Below, piece after piece: positions 26,753-33,621 of a stretch of DNA of 64,000 nucleotides (position 1 is the stretch's first letter; each line of letters starts with the position of its first letter). The stretch comes from DATHBD01 sp035296325. GTDB lineage: Bacteria; Actinomycetota; Actinomycetes; Mycobacteriales; Micromonosporaceae. Under the pieces are notes generated by a model. It worked only from the letters and a program-made list of their open reading frames with translations, searched no databases and was not told the DNA's origin. Position numbers and translations under genes: made by a program. The stretch covers positions 230,580 to 294,579 of the forward strand of contig DATHBD010000062.1 of the NCBI GenBank assembly GCA_035296325.1, written 5' to 3'.

Positions 26753-27574
26753 ATGGGAATCGATGTCTCGGGGCCGATCGACTGGCTGGAGATGAACCGC
26801 GCCAATTGGGACGCCAGAGTTCCCCACCATACCGACAGCGCCTGGTACGACATCCCGGGCTTTGTCGCCGGGCACGAAACGCTGCTTGACTTCGAGCCCG
26901 ACGAGGTAGGTGACGTGCGGAACAAGACGCTGCTCCACCTGCAGTGTCATCTCGGCCTGGACACCCTGTCCTGGGCGCGTCGGGGCGCGATCGTCACCGG
27001 ACTGGACTTCTCCCAGCCGGCGCTGGACGTCGCTGCCTTGACGGCGGGGAAGGCGGGTGTGGATACCGCGAACTTCGTGCTGGCGAATGTCTATGACGCG
27101 GCGGAGGCGCTGGCCGGTCAGACGTTCGACATCGTCTACAGCAGCGTCGGATCGCTGCAGTTCCTCCCGGACCTGCAGAGCTGGGGGCGGGTGGTCGCTG
27201 AGCTCGTTGCCCCCGGGGGCTTCTGCTATGTGGTCGAGGGGCATCCGTTGGTCCACTTCGTCGACGATGACGGCCGGAGCCTGCGAGGGAACTACTTCAG
27301 CCGAGAGGCGACAGTCCTGGACGAGACCTCCTACGCGGATCCGAATGCCGCGCTCGCCTCATCGACCAGCGTCGAATGGGTCCACCACACGGCGGAGGTG
27401 ATCAGCGCGCTCGGCGGAGCCGGGCTGCGGGTGGAGTTCCTTCACGAACACGATTGGACCAGCTACCAGCTGCTTCCGGTCCTGACACACACGGGCAACG
27501 GCCACTGGAGCTTCCCCGAGGGAAGCCCGCGGATCCCGCTGCGGTACTCGCTGCGGGCGGCGAAGGACCGGTAG
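26753..27574 (+). CDS. Class I SAM-dependent methyltransferase
   Basis: The 273-residue protein has the Rossmann methyltransferase core: LLHLQCHLGLDTLSWAR (motif I with Q-C-H-x-G-x-D in place of the usual glycine triplet), GLDFSQPALD, DIVYSSVGSLQFL and the post-core strands. The HLQC form of motif I is characteristic of a widespread small-molecule methyltransferase group. The P-loop kinase gene begins 6 bp after its stop, so the two are probably translated from one mRNA. Substrate unknown. Confidence 0.82.
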   Translation: MGIDVSGPIDWLEMNRANWDARVPHHTDSAWYDIPGFVAGHETLLDFEPDEVGDVRNKTLLHLQCHLGLDTLSWARRGAIVTGLDFSQPALDVAALTAGKAGVDTANFVLANVYDAAEALAGQTFDIVYSSVGSLQFLPDLQSWGRVVAELVAPGGFCYVVEGHPLVHFVDDDGRSLRGNYFSREATVLDETSYADPNAALASSTSVEWVHHTAEVISALGGAGLRVEFLHEHDWTSYQLLPVLTHTGNGHWSFPEGSPRIPLRYSLRAAKDR

Positions 27575-27580
27575 TAAGTC

Positions 27581-28129
27581 ATGAATGGCCGGGAGCTGTC
27601 CGGATGCGTGATCGTGTCCGGGATGCCGGCAGCGGGGAAGTCGACCGTGACCGGGTTGGCCGCCCGGTTGCTGCCGCGCGCCGCACGGATCAAGGCCGAC
27701 GACCTCAACGAGATGATCCTCAGCGGCCGCGTCGGTTACCTGGGCCAGCCAGCGGAGGAGGCGTTACGCCAAGCCGAGCTCTGCAATCGCAATCTGTGCT
27801 CGATGGCCGGCAACTTCGTCGACTTCGGGTTCACGGTGCTGGTCGACCAGCTCGTGGAGAACCGATCGGAGCTCAACTTCCTGGTTGACCTGCTGGCACC
27901 GCGACCGGTCGGGCTGGTCACCCTCGCCCCCGGCCCGGACGTGTGCCGGCAGCGCAACTCCACCCGAGAGCCCGATGAGCAGTTCGACTTCACCGACTAT
28001 GACGCACTCCACGACGACATGCGCCGCGAATTCGACGGCGTGGGGTGGTGGTTCGACACATCCGCGCTCACGCCCGAGGAGACCGCCGCGCGGCTTGTCC
28101 GCGAGGCACCGTATCGCGCCATTCGCTGA
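27581..28129 (+). CDS. P-loop kinase-like ATPase (chloramphenicol phosphotransferase/zeta-toxin-like)
   Basis: The 182-residue protein opens with a strand and Walker A loop, VIVSGMPAAGKST, followed by ARIKADDLNEM, in which the Asp pair could bind a substrate hydroxyl. A lid-like segment with CRQRNSTRE follows. Size and order fit small-molecule or zeta-type kinases, such as chloramphenicol 3-O-phosphotransferase. No antitoxin gene is adjacent, which speaks against a zeta toxin. It is coupled to the methyltransferase gene upstream. Confidence 0.75.
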   Translation: MNGRELSGCVIVSGMPAAGKSTVTGLAARLLPRAARIKADDLNEMILSGRVGYLGQPAEEALRQAELCNRNLCSMAGNFVDFGFTVLVDQLVENRSELNFLVDLLAPRPVGLVTLAPGPDVCRQRNSTREPDEQFDFTDYDALHDDMRREFDGVGWWFDTSALTPEETAARLVREAPYRAIR

Positions 28130-28144
28130 CTCCGCGGGTCAGCG
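28124..28144. terminator. Short bidirectional terminator between kinase gene and proA
   Basis: A 7-bp inverted repeat CGCTGAC/GTCAGCG with a 7-nt loop overlaps the stop codons of two convergent genes. Confidence 0.45.
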
Positions 28145-29392
28145 GATGTGGCCGGTGCCGGTCACCACGTACTTCGTCGACGTGAGTTCCGGCAGGCCCA
28201 TCGGGCCGCGGGCGTGCAGCTTCTGGGTGGAGATTCCGATCTCCGCGCCGAAGCCGAACTCCTCCCCGTCGGTGAACCGCGTCGATGCGTTGACCAGGAC
28301 CGCCGCCGAGTCCACCTCGGCAACGAAGCGCCGGGCCGCCGCCTGCGAGTCGGTGATGATCGCTTCGGAGTGCCCCGAGCCGTACCGCCGGATGTGCGCG
28401 ACCGCCTCGTCCAGCGAGTCCACCACGGCCGCCGACAGATCCAGCGACAGGTACTCCGCCGCGTAGTCCTCCTCGGTGGCCGGCTCGACCGGCACCCCGC
28501 CGGTGGCGCCGGCGGCGACCACGTCGGGCGAGCCGTGCACGGTCACCCCGGCGTCGCGCAGTGCCGGCAGCGCCCGGGCCAGGAACGTCTCCGCCACGTC
28601 GCGGTGCACCAGCAGGGACTCCGCCGCGTTGCACACCGACGGGCGGGACGTCTTCGCGTTGAGCAGGATTTTCAGGGCGGAGTCGAGGTCGGCCGCCGCG
28701 TCGACGTACACGTGGCAGTTGCCGGTCCCGGTCTCGATCACCGGCACCGTGGACTCCTCCACCACGGCCCGGATCAGTGCCGCGCCGCCTCGCGGGATCA
28801 GCGTGTCGACGAGGCCGCGCGCCCGCATCAGCTCCTTGACCGTCTCCCGACTCGACGGGTCCACCATCTGGATCGCGTCGGCGGGCAGGTCGGCCCCCTC
28901 CACCGCGTCCCGGAGGACGCCGACGATGGCGGCGTTGGAGTGCGCCGCGGTGGAGGAGCCGCGCAGCAGGACGGCGTTGCCGGACTTGAGGCACAGCCCC
29001 GCCGCGTCGGCGGTGACATTGGGGCGGGCCTCGTAGACGATGCCGATCACACCGAGCGGCACGCGGAGTTGGCGCAGTTCCAGACCGTTGGGAAGGACAC
29101 CGCCGCGCAGCACCTCGCCCACCGGGTCCGGCAGGCCGGCCACCTGACGTAGGCCGTTGGCCATGCCGGTGATCCGAGCGTCGGTGAGCGCCAGCCGGTC
29201 GAGCAGGGACTGCGCCATGCCGGACTGGCGGCCCGCCGCCAGATCAACCTCGTTCGCGGCGAGGATGGCGGCGGCGTGCGTCTCGAGCGCGTCGGCCATG
29301 GCACGCAGGGCGCCGTCCTTGACCGAGCGCTGGGCGGTGGCCAGGGTGTTGGCGGCAGCCCGGGCGCGGACCGCCTGCTCTGCAACCGTCAT
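28139..29392 (-). CDS. proA: Glutamate-5-semialdehyde dehydrogenase
   Basis: The 417-residue aldehyde-dehydrogenase-fold protein has the family features of gamma-glutamyl phosphate reductase: EARPNVTADAAGLCLKSGNA, ETGTGNCHVYVD and the catalytic Cys in SRPSVCNAAES. It reduces gamma-glutamyl phosphate to glutamate semialdehyde with NADPH, the second step of proline synthesis. ATG start at 29392, 12 bp after proB on the same strand, giving a proB-proA operon. Confidence 0.95.
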   Translation of the reverse strand: MTVAEQAVRARAAANTLATAQRSVKDGALRAMADALETHAAAILAANEVDLAAGRQSGMAQSLLDRLALTDARITGMANGLRQVAGLPDPVGEVLRGGVLPNGLELRQLRVPLGVIGIVYEARPNVTADAAGLCLKSGNAVLLRGSSTAAHSNAAIVGVLRDAVEGADLPADAIQMVDPSSRETVKELMRARGLVDTLIPRGGAALIRAVVEESTVPVIETGTGNCHVYVDAAADLDSALKILLNAKTSRPSVCNAAESLLVHRDVAETFLARALPALRDAGVTVHGSPDVVAAGATGGVPVEPATEEDYAAEYLSLDLSAAVVDSLDEAVAHIRRYGSGHSEAIITDSQAAARRFVAEVDSAAVLVNASTRFTDGEEFGFGAEIGISTQKLHARGPMGLPELTSTKYVVTGTGHIR

Positions 29393-29404
29393 CGGAAATC
29401 CCTC

Positions 29405-30541
29405 CTACAGCAGGACGAGGTCGTCACGGTGGACCACCTCTCGTTCGTACCCCGGTCCGAGCGCGGCCGCCAGTTCCGGCGTGGATCGACCGAGCAGTTC
29501 GGGCAGTTCGGTGGCGTCGTAGTTGACCAGGCCGCGCGCCACCGGGTGCCCGACCGCATCGACCAGGTCGACCGGATCCCCGGCGGTGAACCGGCCGTCC
29601 ACGGCGGTGATGCCCGCCGGGAGCAGCGACGCCCGGCGGTCGACCACGGCCCGGACCGCACCGGCGTCGAGGTGCAGCCGCCCGCGCGGCGCGGTGGCGT
29701 GCGCCAGCCAGAACAGGCGCGCGGCCGGCCGGGCCCGGACCCGGTGGAACAGCGTGCCTACCTGATCGCCGGCGAGGGCCCGCGCGGCGAGGGGCGTGGC
29801 GGTGAGCACCACCGGGATCCCGGAGTTGGTGGCGATCCGGGCGGCCTCCACCTTGGTGATCATGCCACCGGTGCCGACGCCGGCCCGACCGGCGCGCCCG
29901 ATCGTCACGCCGGCCAGGTCAGCCTCGCCCCGCACGTCGGTGATGTGCCGCGACCCGGGCGTGGCCGGGTTCCCGGTGTACAGCCCGTCCACGTCGGAGA
30001 GCAGCAGCAGCAGGTCGGCGTCGATCAGCGCGGCCACGAGGGCGGCCAGCCGGTCGTTGTCGCCGAACCGGATCTCCTCCGTGGCGACCGTGTCGTTCTC
30101 GTTGATGATCGGCACCACGCCGAGGTCGAGCAGGCGGCGCAGCGTGCGGTACGCGTTTCGGTAGTGTGCCCGCCGGGTGACGTCGTCGACGGTGAGCAGT
30201 ACCTGCCCCACGGTGCGGGAGAAGGTGCCGAACGCTTCCGCGTACGCGCGCATCAGCAGGCCCTGGCCCACGCTCGCCGCCGCCTGCTGGGTGGCCAGGT
30301 CGCGCGGACGCCGGGGGAGGCCGAGCGGGGCGAGGCCGGCCGCGATCGCGCCGGAGGACACCACGAGGATCTCGGCCGGGTGGGCGGCCAACGCCTGGAC
30401 CAGCGCGGTCACCCGGTCACGGTCCAGCCCGTCGCCGGCCGTGGTCAGCGACGAGGAGCCGACCTTGACGACGATGCGCCGGGCGGCGCGGACCGCGTCC
30501 CGGGTACTCCTTGGCGTGCCGTTGTCCTGCACGTCGCCCAT
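29405..30541 (-). CDS. proB: Glutamate 5-kinase
   Basis: Start set at the ATG at 30541 (MGDVQDN), just before the conserved kinase core; the longer frame runs into the divergent gene. The amino-acid-kinase domain has VVKVGSSSL, VSSGAIAAG, IINENDTVA with FGDNDRLAALVA, and GVGTGGMITKVEAA. A C-terminal PUA domain (GDPVDLVDAVGHPVARG) completes the usual 378-residue form. It phosphorylates glutamate, the committed and proline-inhibited step. First gene of the proBA operon. Confidence 0.95.
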   Translation of the reverse strand: MGDVQDNGTPRSTRDAVRAARRIVVKVGSSSLTTAGDGLDRDRVTALVQALAAHPAEILVVSSGAIAAGLAPLGLPRRPRDLATQQAAASVGQGLLMRAYAEAFGTFSRTVGQVLLTVDDVTRRAHYRNAYRTLRRLLDLGVVPIINENDTVATEEIRFGDNDRLAALVAALIDADLLLLLSDVDGLYTGNPATPGSRHITDVRGEADLAGVTIGRAGRAGVGTGGMITKVEAARIATNSGIPVVLTATPLAARALAGDQVGTLFHRVRARPAARLFWLAHATAPRGRLHLDAGAVRAVVDRRASLLPAGITAVDGRFTAGDPVDLVDAVGHPVARGLVNYDATELPELLGRSTPELAAALGPGYEREVVHRDDLVLL

Positions 30542-30592
30542 TGTGACCGCTGCCGTTCCGGCCGCTGGCGGCGGTTCCCATATGGTGGCGCT

Positions 30593-30907
30593 GTGCCGCC
30601 CTCCGACACCGACGAGTACGTGGAACTGGTGCTCACCCTCGTGGAACGGATCCCGCCCGGCCGGGTCATGTCGTACGGCGCGATCGCGGACCACGTCGGA
30701 CGGGGTGGCCCACGCCAGGTCGGCCAGGTGATGGCGCGTCATGGTGGTGGCGTGCCGTGGCACCGGGTGGTGGCGGCGAACGGGCGGGTCGTGCCGGGGC
30801 ACGCCGGCGAGGCGTTGCTCCGGCTGCGGGCGGAGGGGACCGCACTGCGCGGCGAACGGGTCGACATGGCCGTCGCCTCGTGGTCGCCGGCCACCTTCGC
30901 GTCATGA
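30593..30907 (+). CDS. Alkyltransferase-like (ATL) DNA-damage protein, MGMT family
   Basis: GTG start at 30593; 104 residues. It has the DNA-binding helix-turn-helix of O6-alkylguanine-DNA alkyltransferases (IPPGRVMSYGAIADHVG, then RQVGQVMAR). The active-site PCHRV is PWHRVVAANGR, with Trp56 in place of the acceptor Cys. Such ATL proteins bind alkylated guanine and hand the lesion to nucleotide excision repair instead of reversing it. The start lies 52 bp from the divergent proB start, so the two share a promoter region. Confidence 0.88.
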   Translation: MPPSDTDEYVELVLTLVERIPPGRVMSYGAIADHVGRGGPRQVGQVMARHGGGVPWHRVVAANGRVVPGHAGEALLRLRAEGTALRGERVDMAVASWSPATFAS

Positions 30908-31235
30908 ACCCTGCGGTGACGGCGCCGCTGGCCCGCCGCACCCGCGTCGCCCCGGCCGATATGCGCGGTGGGCAGGGGAAACAGCGATGGCCGGCTGGGA
31001 TTCAGCCCAATGCCGGAACGATGATTGGCACGCCGTGATGCGATCGTTATTGCAGGAGCGCTATTTGGGCACACGTGATCTTGCCTTGCTTGCTTAATCT
31101 CCCTGGACCGGGCGCTCGGTAGCGGCGGTCGTGACGGGTCGCAGGTGCCGCCGGAGGTGCCATTGAGGTTTCATTGGCGGCGGTCCGCCTGGTGCAGCGG
31201 TAGGCGTTCGGCGCAAGCACGAGAAGGGAAGCGGC
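30908..31235. other. Low-coding interval before the tandem membrane-protein array
   Basis: These 328 bases have lower GC than the flanks. The only reading frame of note is 30987-31097 (36 codons, MAGWDSAQCRNDDW...), with AGGGGA upstream of its ATG. It may be a remnant or a tiny gene, but nothing else supports it. The last 21 bases (31215-31235) are the leader shared with two other array copies. Confidence 0.35.
31215..31235 (+). repeat. Array leader repeat, copy 1 (AAGCACGAGAAGGG-type)
   Basis: The 21-22 nt ribosome-binding leader is nearly identical before array copies 1 (31215-31235), 2 (31725-31746) and 4 (33134-33155). It confirms the ATG start of each and shows that duplication units begin upstream of the genes. 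Confidence 0.75.
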
Positions 31236-31709
31236 ATGGGCGTACGCACGATGGTCGCGTTCGCAATCCTCGCGTTCTTGTCGATCGGTGGTTGGATCAT
31301 GTTTCCCCGGTATTGGCGAGGCGAGCACGCGGAAATGCTGGAGCCCAGCTTCGCGACGTTCGTAATCTTCGGCAAGAGGGTGCAACGCGGCATGGTGCGG
31401 GGCATTCTTGTGGCGCAGACGTTCATTTCGCTGCTTGCTCTATTCGGGTTGACGCAATTTTTCGCCGAACGATCGAGTGGACGGGGGCGCAGCGTGCTGG
31501 AGGACGTCAGCGGATTCCTTGCGGCAGGCATGGTCCCATGTTTAGTGGCGCTGGTTACCGTGGTGCTGTTCAACTGGCCGAAGGTGCTCATCCCCCCGTA
31601 CCTCCGGGGTGAGGCGGGCAATCCACGGGCGTGGCAGCATGGCTGCGCGCTAGCTGCTCGGCTCTACATGGTGGACCCGTGGCGGATACGTCACAGGATG
31701 GCTCAGTAG
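31236..31709 (+). CDS. Tandem paralogue 1: small three-TM membrane protein with frameshifted C-terminus
   Basis: The 157-residue protein starts MGVRTMVAFAILAF and has three probable membrane segments (residues about 5-22, 56-77, 88-112). Motifs shared with the other copies are FPRYWRGE after TM1 and FNWPKVLIPPYLRGE after TM3. A one-base insertion just after the PPYLRGE codons, relative to copies 2 and 4, shifts the frame. The chain therefore runs 19 residues longer, through the region that forms a hairpin downstream of copy 2. I do not recognise the family. The RBS is AGAAGGGAA. Topology and role are unknown; a membrane-embedded immunity or stress protein is possible. Confidence 0.7.
   Translation: MGVRTMVAFAILAFLSIGGWIMFPRYWRGEHAEMLEPSFATFVIFGKRVQRGMVRGILVAQTFISLLALFGLTQFFAERSSGRGRSVLEDVSGFLAAGMVPCLVALVTVVLFNWPKVLIPPYLRGEAGNPRAWQHGCALAARLYMVDPWRIRHRMAQ
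31670..31694 (+). repeat. Degenerate GGACCC hairpin element, unit 1
   Basis: The left arm GGTGGACCCGTG and the loop GCGGATACGT match the hairpin after copy 2 with one loop change, but only CAC of the right arm is kept. It lies inside the frameshifted extension of copy 1. Confidence 0.55.
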
Positions 31710-31746
31710 TGAAGCGATCGGCGAAAGCACGAGAAGGGGAAGCAGC

Positions 31747-32163
31747 ATGGGCGTACGCACGATGGTCGCGTTCGCGATCCTCGCATTGGGCGCCATCGGC
31801 GGTTGGATACTGTTTCCCCGGTATTGGCGAGGCGAGGACGCGGACACGGTGGAGTCCAGTCTCGCGGTGTTTGCTTTGTACGGCGAGAGGTTTCAACGCG
31901 GCGTTGTGCGGAGCCTTCTCGTAGCGCAGATCGGCGGTACGTTGATGTTTCTCTATGCGCTGGCGCAAATCTTCGCCAATCGATCGGGTGGACGGGTGCG
32001 CAGCTTTCTGGAGGACGCCAGCGCATTGCTGTTAGCAGGCATGGTTCCATGTATGGTGGCATTCTTTACGTTGGTGCTGTTCAACTGGCCGAAGATGCTC
32101 GTCCCCCCGTACCTCCGGGGTGAGCCGGGCATTGTTGGGCGTGGGAACACGCCAGCGCGCTAA
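31747..32163 (+). CDS. Tandem paralogue 2: small three-TM membrane protein
   Basis: At 138 residues this copy probably shows the intact family length; it ends GEPGIVGRGNTPAR exactly as copy 4 does. Three hydrophobic segments, FPRYWRGED near residue 24 and FNWPKMLVPPYLRGE near 113 are conserved. A charged segment (ESSLAVFALYGERFQRGVVRS) lies between TM1 and TM2. It starts 37 bp after copy 1 with the shared leader. The near identity of N- and C-termini with copy 4 points to recent duplication or gene conversion, whereas the middle has diverged. Unknown function. Confidence 0.72.
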   Translation: MGVRTMVAFAILALGAIGGWILFPRYWRGEDADTVESSLAVFALYGERFQRGVVRSLLVAQIGGTLMFLYALAQIFANRSGGRVRSFLEDASALLLAGMVPCMVAFFTLVLFNWPKMLVPPYLRGEPGIVGRGNTPAR

Positions 32164-32180
32164 TGCGTTCAGCTATCCGT

Positions 32181-32214
32181 GGTGGACCCGTGGCTGATAC
32201 GTCACGGGTCCACC
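32181..32214 (+). terminator. GGACCC hairpin element, unit 2 (intact terminator)
   Basis: A perfect 12-bp stem (32181-32192 with 32203-32214) with a 10-nt loop lies 17 nt after the stop of copy 2. It probably acts as a terminator and belongs to the duplicated unit. Confidence 0.65.
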
Positions 32215-32266
32215 GCCTACGCGCAACGGCGACGATGGCAGGTTCGGCCCGTGGCGTGGTGGGACT

Positions 32267-32458
32267 GTGGGGGTCTCGAGGCTCGAGCCGCACGCCGAGG
32301 CGGAGCGAAGGTGCTCAGCCCTCCGTGTCGCCGCGCTCCCGGCGGCGGGAGCGGTCCTCCCAGCGCCGGTCGGCTCGTTCATCGGGGGCGTTGTCGGAAC
32401 GTTCTTCGGTGGTCCGGGTGGTGGCACGGCCGGTGGCATGACAGTCGGTGGCGGCTGA
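32267..32458 (+). CDS. Small glycine-zipper peptide, possible bacteriocin-like or remnant
   Basis: A 63-codon frame starting with GTG. Its last 30 residues (APVGSFIGGVVGTFFGGP, then GGGTAGGMTVGGG) are a glycine-zipper membrane segment of the kind seen in class II bacteriocins of the Blp/lactacin type and in envelope glycine-zipper proteins. The first 28 residues are Arg/Ala/Glu-rich without a standard double-Gly leader or Sec signal. It is the only gene-like feature in the 394-bp gap between array copies 2 and 3. It could equally be the 3' remnant of a longer gene. Confidence 0.35.
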   Translation: MGVSRLEPHAEAERRCSALRVAALPAAGAVLPAPVGSFIGGVVGTFFGGPGGGTAGGMTVGGG

Positions 32459-32557
32459 GGCGCTCTCGCCGGCGGGTGCAGGACTGGATAGGAGCCAGAC
32501 TGGGCATGGAGTAGCGCGCAGGTATCGGAGCTTGAGCCGCAAACAAAGGAAACCGGC

Positions 32558-32983
32558 ATGGACGTAGAAACCACCATTGCGTTTGCCATACTCCTGCTGG
32601 GATCGATGGGCGGCTGGGCAATGTTACCGAGGTTCTGGAGGGGAGAGATGAACGACGTCGGTGAGCACGGATACGCCGCGTTCTCCGTGTTGGGTAACGG
32701 TTTCCGGTCCGGCATCAGGCGTAGCTACCTGATCGCGTTGACCATCTGCACGCTGCTCTCGTTGTTCGGGATAGCGGAGATCGTGTCGCAGCGCACTGGC
32801 GGCGGCCTCCATGGCGCACTTGAGGTTGTCAGTACGGGACTCGGCATTGCGGCAGTCGTCTGCATAGTGCCATTCGTCGCTGTGATTCTGTTCAACCGAC
32901 CACAGTCCCTAGTGCCGCCGCACCTACGGGCGGAACGAGGCATCCTCTCCTTCGGTGCCCGATCCTCGCGGAAACGCACATAG
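32558..32983 (+). CDS. Tandem paralogue 3: divergent small three-TM membrane protein
   Basis: The 141-residue protein is the most diverged copy, but it keeps the architecture: MDVETTIAFAILLLGSMGGW, LPRFWRGEM, a second membrane segment SYLIALTICTLLSLFGIAEI, and FNRPQSLVPPHLRAERGI near the end. Its leader (AAAGGAAACCGGC) differs from the other copies, consistent with an older duplication. The C-terminus is basic (RSSRKRT). An intact GGACCC hairpin follows at 32999-33032. Confidence 0.7.
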   Translation: MDVETTIAFAILLLGSMGGWAMLPRFWRGEMNDVGEHGYAAFSVLGNGFRSGIRRSYLIALTICTLLSLFGIAEIVSQRTGGGLHGALEVVSTGLGIAAVVCIVPFVAVILFNRPQSLVPPHLRAERGILSFGARSSRKRT

Positions 32984-32998
32984 TCGGCGCGACTGCAC

Positions 32999-33032
32999 GT
33001 GGTGGACCCGTGGGTATGCGCGGGTCCACCAC
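32999..33032 (+). terminator. GGACCC hairpin element, unit 3
   Basis: A perfect 12-bp stem (32999-33010 with 33021-33032) and 10-nt loop, with the same GGTGGACCCG arm as unit 2, located 16 nt after the stop of copy 3. Confidence 0.65.
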
Positions 33033-33155
33033 GGCATGGAGCCGGGATCGGAGGATGTCTCCCAGACGCGCCCACCCCAGACGAGGTGGTAACCCAACGG
33101 CCAAGCTACAGCTACAACATCGTTGGCAACCGAAAGCACGAGAAGGGGAAGCGGC

Positions 33156-33572
33156 ATGGGCGTACGCATGATGGTCGCGCTCGCGATCCTCGCATTAAGC
33201 GCGATTAGCGGGTGGATCATGTTTCCCCGCTATTGGCGAGGCGAGGACGCCGACACAGTGGAGCCTAGTCTCGCGGTGTTTGCTTTGTTCGGCAAGAGGT
33301 TTCAACGCGGGATTGTGCGCAACCTTCTCATGGCGCAGACGTTTATTACGTTGCTTATTCTCTTCGTGTTGGCGCAGTTTTTCGCCGACCGATCGGATGG
33401 GGTGGTGCACAGTCTTCTGGAGGGTGCCGGTTCATTGCTGGCAGCGGGTATGGTGCCATGTTTAGCGGCATTCGTCACCGTGATGCTGTTCAACTGGCCG
33501 AAGGTGCTCGTCCCCCCGTACCTCCGGGGTGAGCCGGGCATTGTTGGCCGTGGGAACACACCAGCGCGCTAG
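33156..33572 (+). CDS. Tandem paralogue 4: small three-TM membrane protein
   Basis: Start set at the ATG at 33156 behind the shared AGAAGGGGAAGCGGC leader; an upstream in-frame TTG (33123) lies before this leader. At 138 residues it is close to copy 2: FPRYWRGEDADTVEPSLAVF, FQRGIVRN, FNWPKVLVPPYLRGEPGI and the identical tail GRGNTPAR. Three membrane segments are expected. It converges on the gamma-glutamyltransferase gene with 49 bp between stops. Unknown function. Confidence 0.72.
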   Translation: MGVRMMVALAILALSAISGWIMFPRYWRGEDADTVEPSLAVFALFGKRFQRGIVRNLLMAQTFITLLILFVLAQFFADRSDGVVHSLLEGAGSLLAAGMVPCLAAFVTVMLFNWPKVLVPPYLRGEPGIVGRGNTPAR

Positions 33573-33621
33573 CCGGACCCGTGGACATCGACCGGGTAGG
33601 GCGGCAGCACTGCGGTGTTGG

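Noticed and set aside
27581..28129. Kinase-like gene as a zeta toxin of a toxin-antitoxin pair
   Set aside because: No small antitoxin gene precedes it; the neighbour is a methyltransferase.
29276..30592. Long N-terminal extension of the alkyltransferase-like protein
   Set aside because: The extension is antisense to proA and proB and lacks any homology; the GTG at 30593 begins the family domain.
30987..31097. 36-codon frame MAGWDSAQCRNDDW...
   Set aside because: It has a passable RBS but no homology, no context and a length expected by chance; not listed as a gene.
31160..31215. tRNA-like stretch (GTGCAGCGGTAGGCG) before the array
   Set aside because: No acceptor stem, anticodon arm or T-loop can be built around it.
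31236..33572. Array as an insertion-sequence or transposase cluster
   Set aside because: Proteins are membrane-type without DDE or serine recombinase motifs, and no terminal inverted repeats were seen.
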